A model generated the notes under the pieces. The model saw only the letters and a list, made by a program, of their open reading frames with translations. It ran no database searches and had not been told where the DNA came from. From the NCBI RefSeq assembly GCF_003173355.1, contig NZ_QGMY01000011.1:1-64000 (forward strand): 64,000 nucleotides of DNA, given 5' to 3'. This DNA comes from Methanospirillum lacunae. Its GTDB lineage: Archaea > Halobacteriota > Methanomicrobia > Methanomicrobiales > Methanospirillaceae. The position numbers and the translations under genes were made by a program. Below, in pieces: positions 1 through 6,935 of the stretch (within the stretch, counting starts at the first letter, position 1; every line of letters starts with the position of its first letter).

Positions 1-91
1 ACACCATCAGTATTCCTATGTCGAACCCGTTGCAACATCGCTGTTCACAGTTCGGGCTCCCATTAAACAGCCTCTTACGTTGTGTTCAAAG

Positions 92-134
92 GGATATATA
101 CTTTTGTATATGTCCTCTCGAACTTACATTCGAG
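92..134. other. Two tandem short inverted repeats
   Basis: Positions 92-101 and 106-115 form a 10-bp imperfect stem with a TTTT loop. Positions 117-122 (CTCGAA) and 129-134 (TTCGAG) form a second perfect 6-bp stem right after it. They lie upstream of aIF-1A, so they could be the end of a transcript entering from the left or a regulatory site. No gene was found in bases 1-292. Confidence 0.4.
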
Positions 135-183
135 CCATTTGCCACGTTCGTGATGAGCGTGGGATAATAAAGTTGCATCATAT

Positions 184-198
184 TCTATATATTATTTT
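184..198 (+). promoter_or_regulatory. TATA-like box upstream of aIF-1A
   Basis: An A/T-only stretch (CTATATATTATTTTT) lies about 95 bases before the GTG start of aIF-1A. This is the composition expected of an archaeal TATA box. The transcription start is not visible directly. Confidence 0.35.
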
Positions 199-292
199 TT
201 ATTTCTTCTTCACATAGTAATTCATTAATTATCAACATGATAATCTAGAATTAACAGTCCGTCTGCTCTTGCGGTGAGAAAAAGGAGTTGGT

Positions 293-613
293 GTGCTGAC
301 AGAAGATTTTGATTTTCGGGATAACTCATCTGATTCTGAAGAGATCATTCGTGCAAGACTTCCGAACGAGCGCAATCGGGAGATATTCGCCATTGCCGAA
401 TTAATGATGGGTGCAAATCACATCAGGGTGAAGTGCGTGGATGGAGTATCCCGGCTTGGCAGGATTAAAGGAAAGATTAAGAAAAAAGTCTGGATACGTG
501 AGGGTGATATTCTGATAGTAATACCCTGGAATTTTCAGGATGACAAAGCAGATATCATCTATCGGTATACTCGCCCTCAGGTAGAGTGGCTGAAGAAAAA
601 TGGCTATTTGTAA
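293..613 (+). CDS. eif1A: Translation initiation factor aIF-1A
   Basis: The protein is 106 residues, the usual aIF-1A length. This small OB-fold factor binds the A site of the small ribosomal subunit and helps place initiator tRNA. The acidic N-terminus is followed by the family-typical stretch with RLPN..R and GANHIRVKCVDG, then a basic segment RIKGKIKKKVWIREGD and the conserved IVIPWNFQDDKADIIYRY near residues 77-93. The start is GTG at 293, preceded by AAAGGAG at 281-287. It stands alone on the plus strand, with a T-rich tract directly after the stop. The assignment is firm. Confidence 0.95.
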   Translation: MLTEDFDFRDNSSDSEEIIRARLPNERNREIFAIAELMMGANHIRVKCVDGVSRLGRIKGKIKKKVWIREGDILIVIPWNFQDDKADIIYRYTRPQVEWLKKNGYL

Positions 614-616
614 CCA

Positions 617-641
617 CTTTTTCGTGTAATTTTTTTCTTCC
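617..641 (+). terminator. T-rich terminator after aIF-1A
   Basis: Two close T runs (CTTTTTCG, then ATTTTTTTCTTCCTT) follow the aIF-1A stop within 25 bases. Oligo-T tracts are the usual intrinsic termination signal in Archaea. Confidence 0.5.
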
Positions 642-680
642 TTACAAATATTACTTCCATCATCCAGTGCAATTTATTTG

Positions 681-702
681 GTTATAATTAAAAATTATTT
701 AA
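681..702 (+). promoter_or_regulatory. Probable promoter of the cbi operon
   Basis: A 22-base A/T-rich stretch (GTTATAATTAAAAATTATTT) lies about 90 bases upstream of cbiT, downstream of the aIF-1A terminator. It is the only TATA-like element in the gap, and the following eight genes are so tightly packed that they probably share it. The roughly 60-80 base leader shows no structure I recognise as a cobalamin riboswitch. Confidence 0.4.
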
Positions 703-790
703 TGTGAGTGTGATTGAAACCTTCCAACTGTAAAAAAACAAATGCGGCACATATCTCTTTTGTAAAACCCATCAAACATATACGAAGTCC

Positions 791-1333
791 ATGAATATTG
801 ATACACCAACAAAACCCCCTTCTGGTGGTCCTACTAAAGATGAAATTCTTGCAATTTCTCTTTTCAAACTAAATCTGTCTCCTTGTGATATCTTTGCTGA
901 TCTTGGCTGTGGTACTGGCAGGATATCGCGGGAAGTAGCACCTCTGGTGAAACAGGTCCTAGCTGTAGATAAGCGGGCTGAAGCTTGCAAATGGACTGAA
1001 AAGGAAGCACATGCGAGCGGAATCTCAAATATGTCAGTATTCAATGATGATAATAGAACATTTCTTTCAACGATTGATCATCTGGATAGTGCCTTTGTCG
1101 GGGGTTCACAGGGGCTTGAGGAAGTAATAGATGCTCTAGCAAAACTTAAGGTTAGATCTTTGGTGATTAATGCAGTGATGCTTGAAACTGCCAATACTGC
1201 AGTCTCTTATCTGAAAAAACATGGCATGTTCAGGGAGATAATTATGGCACAGATCTCGAGAAGTTACTCAATTGGGTCAGGGATAATGTTCAAACCAATA
1301 GATCCAGTCTTTATTATCTGTGGAGGTTTCTGA
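791..1333 (+). CDS. cbiT: Cobalt-precorrin-6B C15-methyltransferase (decarboxylating) CbiT
   Basis: 180 residues. CbiT methylates C15 of cobalt-precorrin-6B and removes the C12 acetate carboxyl in anaerobic corrin-ring synthesis. The family hallmark GGPTKDEI is at residues 12-19, the SAM-binding motif DLGCGTG at about 38-44, and an acidic AVDKR end of strand 2 follows. It is a free-standing CbiT; the partner CbiE is the last gene of the same operon, unlike bacterial fused CobL. The stop codon overlaps the ATG of cbiL by one base. The ATG at 791 has no clear Shine-Dalgarno sequence. Confidence 0.93.
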   Translation: MNIDTPTKPPSGGPTKDEILAISLFKLNLSPCDIFADLGCGTGRISREVAPLVKQVLAVDKRAEACKWTEKEAHASGISNMSVFNDDNRTFLSTIDHLDSAFVGGSQGLEEVIDALAKLKVRSLVINAVMLETANTAVSYLKKHGMFREIIMAQISRSYSIGSGIMFKPIDPVFIICGGF

Positions 1334-1941
1334 TGCTGACAGCAGTCGGACTAGGTCCTGGAGATCCTGAATTACTCACATTATCAGCAGTACGTCACTT
1401 AAGAGAGGCTGATCGTGTTTTTGTTCCCGGTGGTATTGCCAGAAATCTGGTGGAACCTTATTGCACCCCGGTTGAATTGTCATTCCCGATGAGTCATGAT
1501 GAAACAGCGATCTCAAAGCAGATAGAACAAAATGCTGAAATTATTGCTCCTATTGCAGAAACCGGGAATGTAGTCTTTGGAATTATCGGCGACCCAAATA
1601 TATTTTCCACATTTTCAAGACTCTGTGTTGTCATTAGGGAAAAACATCCAAACATTCAGATCAGTACAGTTCCTGGTGTTAGTTCTATTACAGCGCTTAC
1701 ATCAGTAACTGGCATACCTATCAACGGTGGTTTTTCAGTATCTGATGGAAGTTCTGATTCGGTGCGAATCCAGATGAAAGTCCGGCGTCCGCGTGAAACT
1801 GCAGAACGACTGAAAAAACAAGGATATCATCGGTTTGTTCTTGTAGAGCGGATGTATATGGAAGGAATGAAGATCTGGAGAGATGATCTTCCTGATGAAA
1901 GCAACTACTTCTCACTTCTGTTTGCGGAGAAGGCTCTATGA
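1333..1941 (+). CDS. cbiL: Cobalt-factor II C20-methyltransferase CbiL
   Basis: 202 residues, slightly short for the family. It transfers a methyl group from SAM to C20 of the cobalt-charged tetrapyrrole (cobalt-precorrin-2 / factor II), an early step of the anaerobic B12 pathway. The tetrapyrrole methylase signature VGLGPGDPELLTL starts at residue 5, and GDPNIFSTF and VPGVSSITA follow at the expected spacing. CbiL rather than another methylase is inferred from the GDPNIFSTFS and VPGVSSITA variants and from the absence of another CbiL in the operon. It is translationally coupled at both ends: one base with cbiT, ATGA with cbiF. Confidence 0.85.
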   Translation: MLTAVGLGPGDPELLTLSAVRHLREADRVFVPGGIARNLVEPYCTPVELSFPMSHDETAISKQIEQNAEIIAPIAETGNVVFGIIGDPNIFSTFSRLCVVIREKHPNIQISTVPGVSSITALTSVTGIPINGGFSVSDGSSDSVRIQMKVRRPRETAERLKKQGYHRFVLVERMYMEGMKIWRDDLPDESNYFSLLFAEKAL

Positions 1942-2654
1942 ATTCAGTATGGTTTGTTGGTGCAGGACCGGGTGATCCTGATCTAATAACAGTAAAAGGA
2001 AATAATCTGATTAGTTCAGCTGATCTCCTGATCTATGCAGGCTCTCTCGTAAACCCGGAATTAGTAAGGAGATCCTCCGCATCGGAAAAATATGACAGCA
2101 ATGGAATGTCACTAGAAGAGATGACTCCTCTAATGGTTCAGGCTGTCCGTGATGGGAAAAAAGTAGTAAGGCTTCATTCAGGAGATCCTGCTCTTTATGG
2201 TGCAATAATAGAACAGATGGAACTTCTTAAGAAAGAAGGAATATCTTTCGAGGTCGTCCCTGGTGTTTCATCTCTATTTGGGGCTGCTGCCGCGCTACAG
2301 ACTCAACTTACCCTACGTGGTGTTTCTGAGTCTGTTATCATCACAAGGCCAGCAGGAAAGACTCTTGAGCACGATCATATTACAGAATATTCGCAGCATC
2401 ATGAGACGATGGCAATATTTCTCGGATCAGATCGTCTGGCTGAAGTAGTTGCAAAAATATCACATCCACCTGCGACACCAGCTGTGGTCATCTATCATGC
2501 TACCTGGCCTGATCAGAAGATTATCAGGGGAACTGTTGGAACCATCGCGCAACAGGCAAAGGATGCTGGTATTTGCCGGTCAGCACTCCTGTTAATTGGT
2601 GATGTTTTTGGTGATGAACTTCCCGGACATGTCAGATCTGAATTGTATTCATGA
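1938..2654 (+). CDS. cbiF: Cobalt-precorrin-4 C11-methyltransferase CbiF
   Basis: 238 residues. It methylates C11 of cobalt-precorrin-4. The N-terminal VGAGPGDPDLITVKG and the strongly typical CbiF/CobM segment LLIYAGSLVNPE are at residues 7-42; HSGDPALYGAIIEQM and VPGVSSLFGAAAAL follow, and ITRPAGKT near 135 is also CbiF-like. ATGA overlaps join it to cbiL upstream and cbiG downstream, so the product is probably made in a fixed ratio with them. Confidence 0.93.
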   Translation: MNSVWFVGAGPGDPDLITVKGNNLISSADLLIYAGSLVNPELVRRSSASEKYDSNGMSLEEMTPLMVQAVRDGKKVVRLHSGDPALYGAIIEQMELLKKEGISFEVVPGVSSLFGAAAALQTQLTLRGVSESVIITRPAGKTLEHDHITEYSQHHETMAIFLGSDRLAEVVAKISHPPATPAVVIYHATWPDQKIIRGTVGTIAQQAKDAGICRSALLLIGDVFGDELPGHVRSELYS

Positions 2655-3526
2655 CTGGGACTATCGTTACTGCTCTTCCTTACTTTTCAGATCCTGCAAA
2701 GCGGATTGCTGAGTCAATCAGTGGAACTTTTGTGCCATATCACGACTCAGTTTTTACTGAAGTTATTGGGTCAGCAGATCGGATTGTAGCTCTGATGGCA
2801 ACCGGGATTGTGGTGCGAAAGATTGCTCCACTTCTTACTGACAAATGGCGTGATCCAGCCATTGTGGTAATAAGCCCTGATCTGAAGTATGCTATTCCAA
2901 TATCGGGGGGTCATCATGGTGCAAACGATCTTGCATATGACCTTGAAGAGAAACTAGGTTTTATCCCTGTTATCACAACAGCAACAGAATCAACCGGAAG
3001 AGATTCGGCAGAGGGTATTGCCAGGGAGAAATGCCTTCGCATTGTAAACCCTGCTTCAACACGGAGATCGAATGCAGCAGTCCTTGAGGGTATTGCGGGT
3101 ATTTATTCTGTTGAAGGGCCTGGGATGGTCATCGCTGGAAGTGGCGTTTCATTTCTTGTATCCGATGCCCCTTGCACAGCGGGCATAGGGTGCCGGAAAG
3201 GAACACCTTCTCACGAAATAACTGATGCCATTGATACAGCTTTACAATCGGTTTCATTGACGCGGGCTGATGTCAGTATTTATGCAACAAGTACTCTGAA
3301 ACTTCATGAACAGGGCTTGACTGAAGCAATTCGTGAGATAGGGGGGAATCTGATATTTCTTGATCATGAAACACTGAACAAAGAATCTGTTCATTCAGTA
3401 TCGGCAGCTGAACGATTTGGTCTTCCTGGTGTTGCTGAACCGGCTGCCCTGGCAGTATCATACAAAAAAGAACTAATTATGGAGAAAAAAGTTTATGGAA
3501 ATGTCACGGTTGCCTTCGCCCGATAA
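2651..3526 (+). CDS. cbiG: Cobalt-precorrin-5A hydrolase CbiG
   Basis: 291 residues. CbiG opens the delta-lactone ring of cobalt-precorrin-5A and releases the two-carbon fragment as acetaldehyde. The N-terminal domain carries MATGIVVRKIAPLL (about 49-62) and the SGGHHGAN motif (about 86-93). The C-terminal domain begins around GIGCRKGTP near residue 177 and ends in the usual GVAEPAAL segment near 257. It lies between cbiF and cbiH and overlaps cbiH by 32 bases, which fixes neither start unambiguously but supports coupling. Confidence 0.93.
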   Translation: MTGTIVTALPYFSDPAKRIAESISGTFVPYHDSVFTEVIGSADRIVALMATGIVVRKIAPLLTDKWRDPAIVVISPDLKYAIPISGGHHGANDLAYDLEEKLGFIPVITTATESTGRDSAEGIAREKCLRIVNPASTRRSNAAVLEGIAGIYSVEGPGMVIAGSGVSFLVSDAPCTAGIGCRKGTPSHEITDAIDTALQSVSLTRADVSIYATSTLKLHEQGLTEAIREIGGNLIFLDHETLNKESVHSVSAAERFGLPGVAEPAALAVSYKKELIMEKKVYGNVTVAFAR

Positions 3527-4295
3527 GTTAGTTACAGGCAGGCTTTATATTGTAGGGATTGGTCCCGGGTCCCCGGAAATGCTAACTCGTCGTGCTGAAA
3601 AGGTGATCGCAGAATCAGATGTCGTTATCGGCAATGATTTCTACCTGGATCAGATTTCTCATCTGGTTCAGGGAAAAAATGTCATAAGAAGCAGAATGGG
3701 AAAAGAGGTTGATCGAGCAAAGGAGTGTATCAATCTTGCCAAAACCACGAGCGTATCTATGGTGTCCGGTGGCGATCCCGGTGTGTATGGAATGGCAAGC
3801 ATTGTTCTTGAGGTCCTTGAACATACCGGACTTGCTATTCCTGTAGAGATTGTCCCAGGTATAACTGCCGCAACTGCTGGAGCTGCACGGCTGGGGTCCC
3901 CACTATCCGGGGATTTCGCTGTGGTAAGTCTGTCTGATCTCCTCACCCCTCGTGAAGTTATAAAAGCGAGATTATCAGCCCTCTTTTCAGTGAAGATGCC
4001 GGTTGTTCTCTATAATCCAAAAAGCAGAACCCGGACTGAACAACTGGGTGAGGCCATTGCCCTTGCATTAGAATATCTCCCCTCTGATACACCTGTAGGC
4101 ATAGTACGAAATGCGTACCGTGAAGATGAATCAGTTCTCTATACAACCCTCGGAAAAGTCTGGGAAATAGAGGATTTAGTTGATATGCATGCTGTTGTTT
4201 TTATTGGTGGAGAGGAGACAAGAATCTGGAAGAGAGGAGAAGATGTCAAAGGAATCATTACACCCCGGGGATATCATCGAAAATACCTATATTGA
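3495..4295 (+). CDS. cbiH: Cobalt-precorrin-3 C17-methyltransferase CbiH (ring contraction)
   Basis: 266 residues. It methylates C17 and drives contraction of the macrocycle, giving cobalt-precorrin-4. The methylase signature VGIGPGSPEMLTRRA is at about residues 20-34, SGGDPGVYGMA near 95, VPGITAATAGAARLGSPL near 121 and the CbiH-typical YNPKSRTR near 171. GGAG at 3481-3484 sits 10 bases before the ATG at 3495, supporting this start inside the cbiG tail. A second ATG six bases later is also possible. The 3' end overlaps cbiC by 53 bases. Confidence 0.92.
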   Translation: MEMSRLPSPDKLVTGRLYIVGIGPGSPEMLTRRAEKVIAESDVVIGNDFYLDQISHLVQGKNVIRSRMGKEVDRAKECINLAKTTSVSMVSGGDPGVYGMASIVLEVLEHTGLAIPVEIVPGITAATAGAARLGSPLSGDFAVVSLSDLLTPREVIKARLSALFSVKMPVVLYNPKSRTRTEQLGEAIALALEYLPSDTPVGIVRNAYREDESVLYTTLGKVWEIEDLVDMHAVVFIGGEETRIWKRGEDVKGIITPRGYHRKYLY

Positions 4296-4902
4296 TATTG
4301 GCGCTGATACCGAGGAGGGATATGATATATCATCCCGATCCAGGGAGATCGCACGTAATACTATCGGTGATAAGACACCCGAAGACCGAATCAGGCAACG
4401 ATGTTCCATTGCAGTAGGTGACTTTGCAATGGCTGAACTGATGCGGTTCTGCTATGATCCTGTGTTAGCAGGTCTTACAGCCCTTGCCAAAGGGGTACCC
4501 ATATTTACTGATATCAGGATGGTAGAGACAGGTATTCAGAAGAAAGGGCATACAAGTCAAGTGCACTGTGTTCTTGATATTCCCGCTGAAACAGAACAGT
4601 CTGGTACGATTACCCGGACCTCTGCGGGATTTCTTGCTGCCCGTGATCAACTTGATGGATCTATAATTGTTATTGGTAATGCTCCTTCGGCACTACTGGT
4701 TGTATGCGACATGATCAGGGATGGCTGTAAGCCCGCATTGGTAATCGGGACACCGGTCGGTTTTGTAAATGCAGCCGAATCAAAAGAGGTACTCAGAACC
4801 ATATTGATCCCCTCCATCTCAAATGAAGGAACCCGTGGTGGAACACCCATTGCAGTAGCAGCGTTGAACGAGATCATCACGATGTTTGTTTCCAGGCAGT
4901 AA
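4243..4902 (+). CDS. cbiC: Cobalt-precorrin-8 methylmutase CbiC
   Basis: 219 residues from the ATG at 4243, chosen because GAGAGGAG lies just before it and because an extension upstream to 4180 would add a non-homologous hydrophobic leader inside cbiH. CbiC moves the C11 methyl to C12, giving cobyrinate. Visible family features are SREIARNTIGD near residue 31, the catalytic-region RCSIAVGDFAMA near 52, DIRMVETGI near 88 and the glycine-rich GTPVGFVNAAESKE near 167. It overlaps cbiH by 53 bases and precedes cbiD by 12. Confidence 0.92.
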   Translation: MSKESLHPGDIIENTYIDIGADTEEGYDISSRSREIARNTIGDKTPEDRIRQRCSIAVGDFAMAELMRFCYDPVLAGLTALAKGVPIFTDIRMVETGIQKKGHTSQVHCVLDIPAETEQSGTITRTSAGFLAARDQLDGSIIVIGNAPSALLVVCDMIRDGCKPALVIGTPVGFVNAAESKEVLRTILIPSISNEGTRGGTPIAVAALNEIITMFVSRQ

Positions 4903-4914
4903 TCGGAGAATTGT

Positions 4915-5922
4915 ATGTTCGATCCGGTGAGTGGATTTGTTTATCCTGAATCATGGGTCGATGCCTGTGAGGATCCCAAGGCTCTGGAGGCAGTAGAATC
5001 CGGTCTTGCAGTTCTCACCGCAGATGGTAAAATTCTCCACCGAGGTTTTACTACCGGAACCACCGCTGCAGCGGCGGTAAAAGCAGCGATCCTCTCACTG
5101 AAGGATCCTGTTTCCGGACTCGTTACAATCCTCACCCCTTCTGGTATCAGGGTCCTGGTGAAGGCAAGTGGTGAGAACGGGCATGGAATATCAGAAAAGT
5201 ATTCTGGTGACTATCCAGATGATGTCACCGCGGGAATCCGGTTTCACGCCTTTGCTACACTTATAGCAGGGGGCTGTGAGGTTATTACAGGAGATGGAAT
5301 TGGGAAGTGGGATCGTGAAAACCCCCGTTACCCAAAAGGGTCGCCTGCAATTAGTCCTCCGGCAATGGCTGAGATTCGGGATGCCATGAACGAGGCGTTG
5401 AATGAGATTAATCTTTCAGGAGTCAGGGTAATCCTATCTGCTGAAAACGGTTCTTATATTGCATCCCTGACACTTAATGCAAAGGTAGGGGTAAGTGGCG
5501 GTATTTCAGTTTTGGGTTCCACAGGTTTTGTTGAGCCATGGGATGATCACCTGGAAGAAACAATGATAAACCGGATTTCCGGTACATCACGGGTTGTTTT
5601 GACCACCGGGAGGATTGGTCTCAAATATTCACGACTTCTATTCCCAAGCCATGAAGTAATTCTCATCGGGTCTCGTATTGGTCCCGCATTACACCATGCT
5701 CATGGTGACGTAATCCTCTGCGGGCTTCCTGCTCTGATTCTAAAGTTTATTAATCCCGCAATCCTCGAAGGTTCAGGGTTTGGGACAGTTGAAGAGATGA
5801 TAGGAACATCAGAGTTTGATAAACGGGTGCAGGAGTCGATGTTATGGTTCTGTGCAAAAAAGCCAGGGCTCCGCATTATTCTTCTAGATCGTATAGGGCG
5901 GATACTGAAGGAGGCTCCATGA
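4915..5922 (+). CDS. cbiD: Cobalt-precorrin-5B C1-methyltransferase CbiD
   Basis: 335 residues. CbiD is the anaerobic-pathway methylase for C1 and is unrelated in fold to the other tetrapyrrole methylases. The hallmark RGFTTGTTAAAAVKAA is at about residues 43-58; DVTAGI near 104, GDGIGKW near 126 and the NPAI segment near 281 match the family. GGAG at 4906-4909 precedes the ATG by five bases. Its stop overlaps cbiE as ATGA. The N-terminal 40 residues before the TTGT motif are longer than in many CbiD proteins. Confidence 0.93.
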   Translation: MFDPVSGFVYPESWVDACEDPKALEAVESGLAVLTADGKILHRGFTTGTTAAAAVKAAILSLKDPVSGLVTILTPSGIRVLVKASGENGHGISEKYSGDYPDDVTAGIRFHAFATLIAGGCEVITGDGIGKWDRENPRYPKGSPAISPPAMAEIRDAMNEALNEINLSGVRVILSAENGSYIASLTLNAKVGVSGGISVLGSTGFVEPWDDHLEETMINRISGTSRVVLTTGRIGLKYSRLLFPSHEVILIGSRIGPALHHAHGDVILCGLPALILKFINPAILEGSGFGTVEEMIGTSEFDKRVQESMLWFCAKKPGLRIILLDRIGRILKEAP

Positions 5923-6500
5923 AAATTGTAGGTGTCGGATGCGGCCCAAATCTCCTTACCTGCCAGGCAAAAATGGTTATTAAATCCGCGACTCTCATTT
6001 TCGGATCAGAACGGGCTATCGCTCTGGTACAGGATTCAATACCTCCTGAATGCGAAGTGAAAACCATAGAAGATTATCGGGCACTCAAGTCTCTTCCTGA
6101 TGAAACAGTCCTCTTGTCTACAGGGGATCCTATGTTATCAGGTCTTGGTTATCTCCCAGGTGAGGTTATTCCAGGGATCTCTTCTGTTCAACTTGGGGCA
6201 GCACGACTCCATATCCCTCTCACAAATCTCCTGGTACTAACGGCGCATGGCCGTGGCTATGATGAAACAATGCATACCGTCTGCGATGAAGTGAAACGGG
6301 ATCGCTCACTTTGTTTGATAACAGATCCTGAGTTCAATATTGGAAATCTTGCGGATAGGCTCAATCCATATCCTGATTACCGTCTTGTGATCTGTCAGGA
6401 TATTGGTTACCCTGAGGAAAAGATCATTAAAGGAACTGTGGATAGTCCTCCTCATGCGACATCTGGGATGTATATCCTGTTTCTTCTACCCTCTGTATAA
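5919..6500 (+). CDS. cbiE: Cobalt-precorrin-7 C5-methyltransferase CbiE
   Basis: 193 residues from the ATG at 5919, which overlaps the cbiD stop as ATGA and has GAAGGAGG just upstream. An earlier start at 5844 would add a charged tail from another frame of cbiD. CbiE methylates C5 and works with CbiT. The CbiE-type motif VGVGCGPNLLTCQA is at the N-terminus, LSTGDPMLSGLG near 67 and VIPGISSVQLGAARL near 82. It is the last gene of the operon. CbiJ (cobalt-precorrin-6A reductase) and the amidating enzymes are not present in the window. Confidence 0.92.
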   Translation: MKIVGVGCGPNLLTCQAKMVIKSATLIFGSERAIALVQDSIPPECEVKTIEDYRALKSLPDETVLLSTGDPMLSGLGYLPGEVIPGISSVQLGAARLHIPLTNLLVLTAHGRGYDETMHTVCDEVKRDRSLCLITDPEFNIGNLADRLNPYPDYRLVICQDIGYPEEKIIKGTVDSPPHATSGMYILFLLPSV

Positions 6501-6525
6501 TCTGTTTTTTACAGCGCTTTTGCTA
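6501..6525 (+). terminator. Possible terminator after the cbi operon
   Basis: CTGTTTTTTACAG directly follows the cbiE stop and combines a T run with a small self-complementary end (CTGT/ACAG). A second T4 run follows. This suits the end of an eight-gene transcript but is not conclusive. Confidence 0.4.
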
Positions 6526-6549
6526 TGCAATAAGAATTCTTCAAAAGGG

Positions 6550-6611
6550 ATTGGCCCCTGTGGTGACCTTTGGGCAGTCAACCGGTTGATTCAGGTTTCA
6601 CAAGGGCCAAT
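6550..6611. repeat. 62-bp imperfect palindrome
   Basis: ATTGGCCC at 6550-6557 is matched by GGGCCAAT at 6604-6611. The middle holds a perfect 12-bp palindrome, TCAACCGGTTGA, at 6578-6589. CCTGTGGTGACC after the left arm partly pairs with GGTTTCACAAGG before the right arm. Such a nested structure is unlikely by chance and suggests a mobile-element end, a non-autonomous element or a binding site. No open reading frame here looks real. Confidence 0.5.
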
Positions 6612-6650
6612 GGGGTCTTCATCGAACAATGCCCTCCTACAACAACAGAA

Positions 6651-6769
6651 GTGATAACCGCATTTGATGGGGGGTGTGAAATGAGGTATTTCACATGTAT
6701 GCGTCAGGTGTTATTCGGATGGGGGGATGTGTTATCACTACTTTGTCTGCTGCAGAGAGGTGATAAGTA
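6651..6769. repeat. Nested inverted repeats between cbiE and the transposase-like gene
   Basis: GTGATAAC at 6651-6658 pairs perfectly with GTTATCAC at 6731-6738. Inside, CGCAT (6659-6663) pairs with ATGCG (6699-6703), and TGTGAAAT (6675-6682) pairs with ATTTCACA (6688-6695) around a GAGGT loop. GTGATAA recurs at 6762-6768 and can pair instead with the GTTATCAC copy, giving alternative folds. Apart from these structures and the palindrome before them, the gap 6501-6935 shows no gene. Confidence 0.5.
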
Positions 6770-6935
6770 GTCTATTTTTGAGCTATATTAATTTTAGGGC
6801 TTGTTGGAAGGCATTTATCAAAACAGGCCAATAATTAGTGCTCAAAGATTAGGCAACCCAAATGTTGTCTAAATTGAAACCTTATCTCTTGTGTAATGGG
6901 ACAAGATTAAATAAAACGACTGCCTATTATGCTAT

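Noticed and set aside
6570-6770. 66-codon frame in the palindromic gap
   Set aside because: It coincides with the inverted repeats, has biased composition and no start signals.
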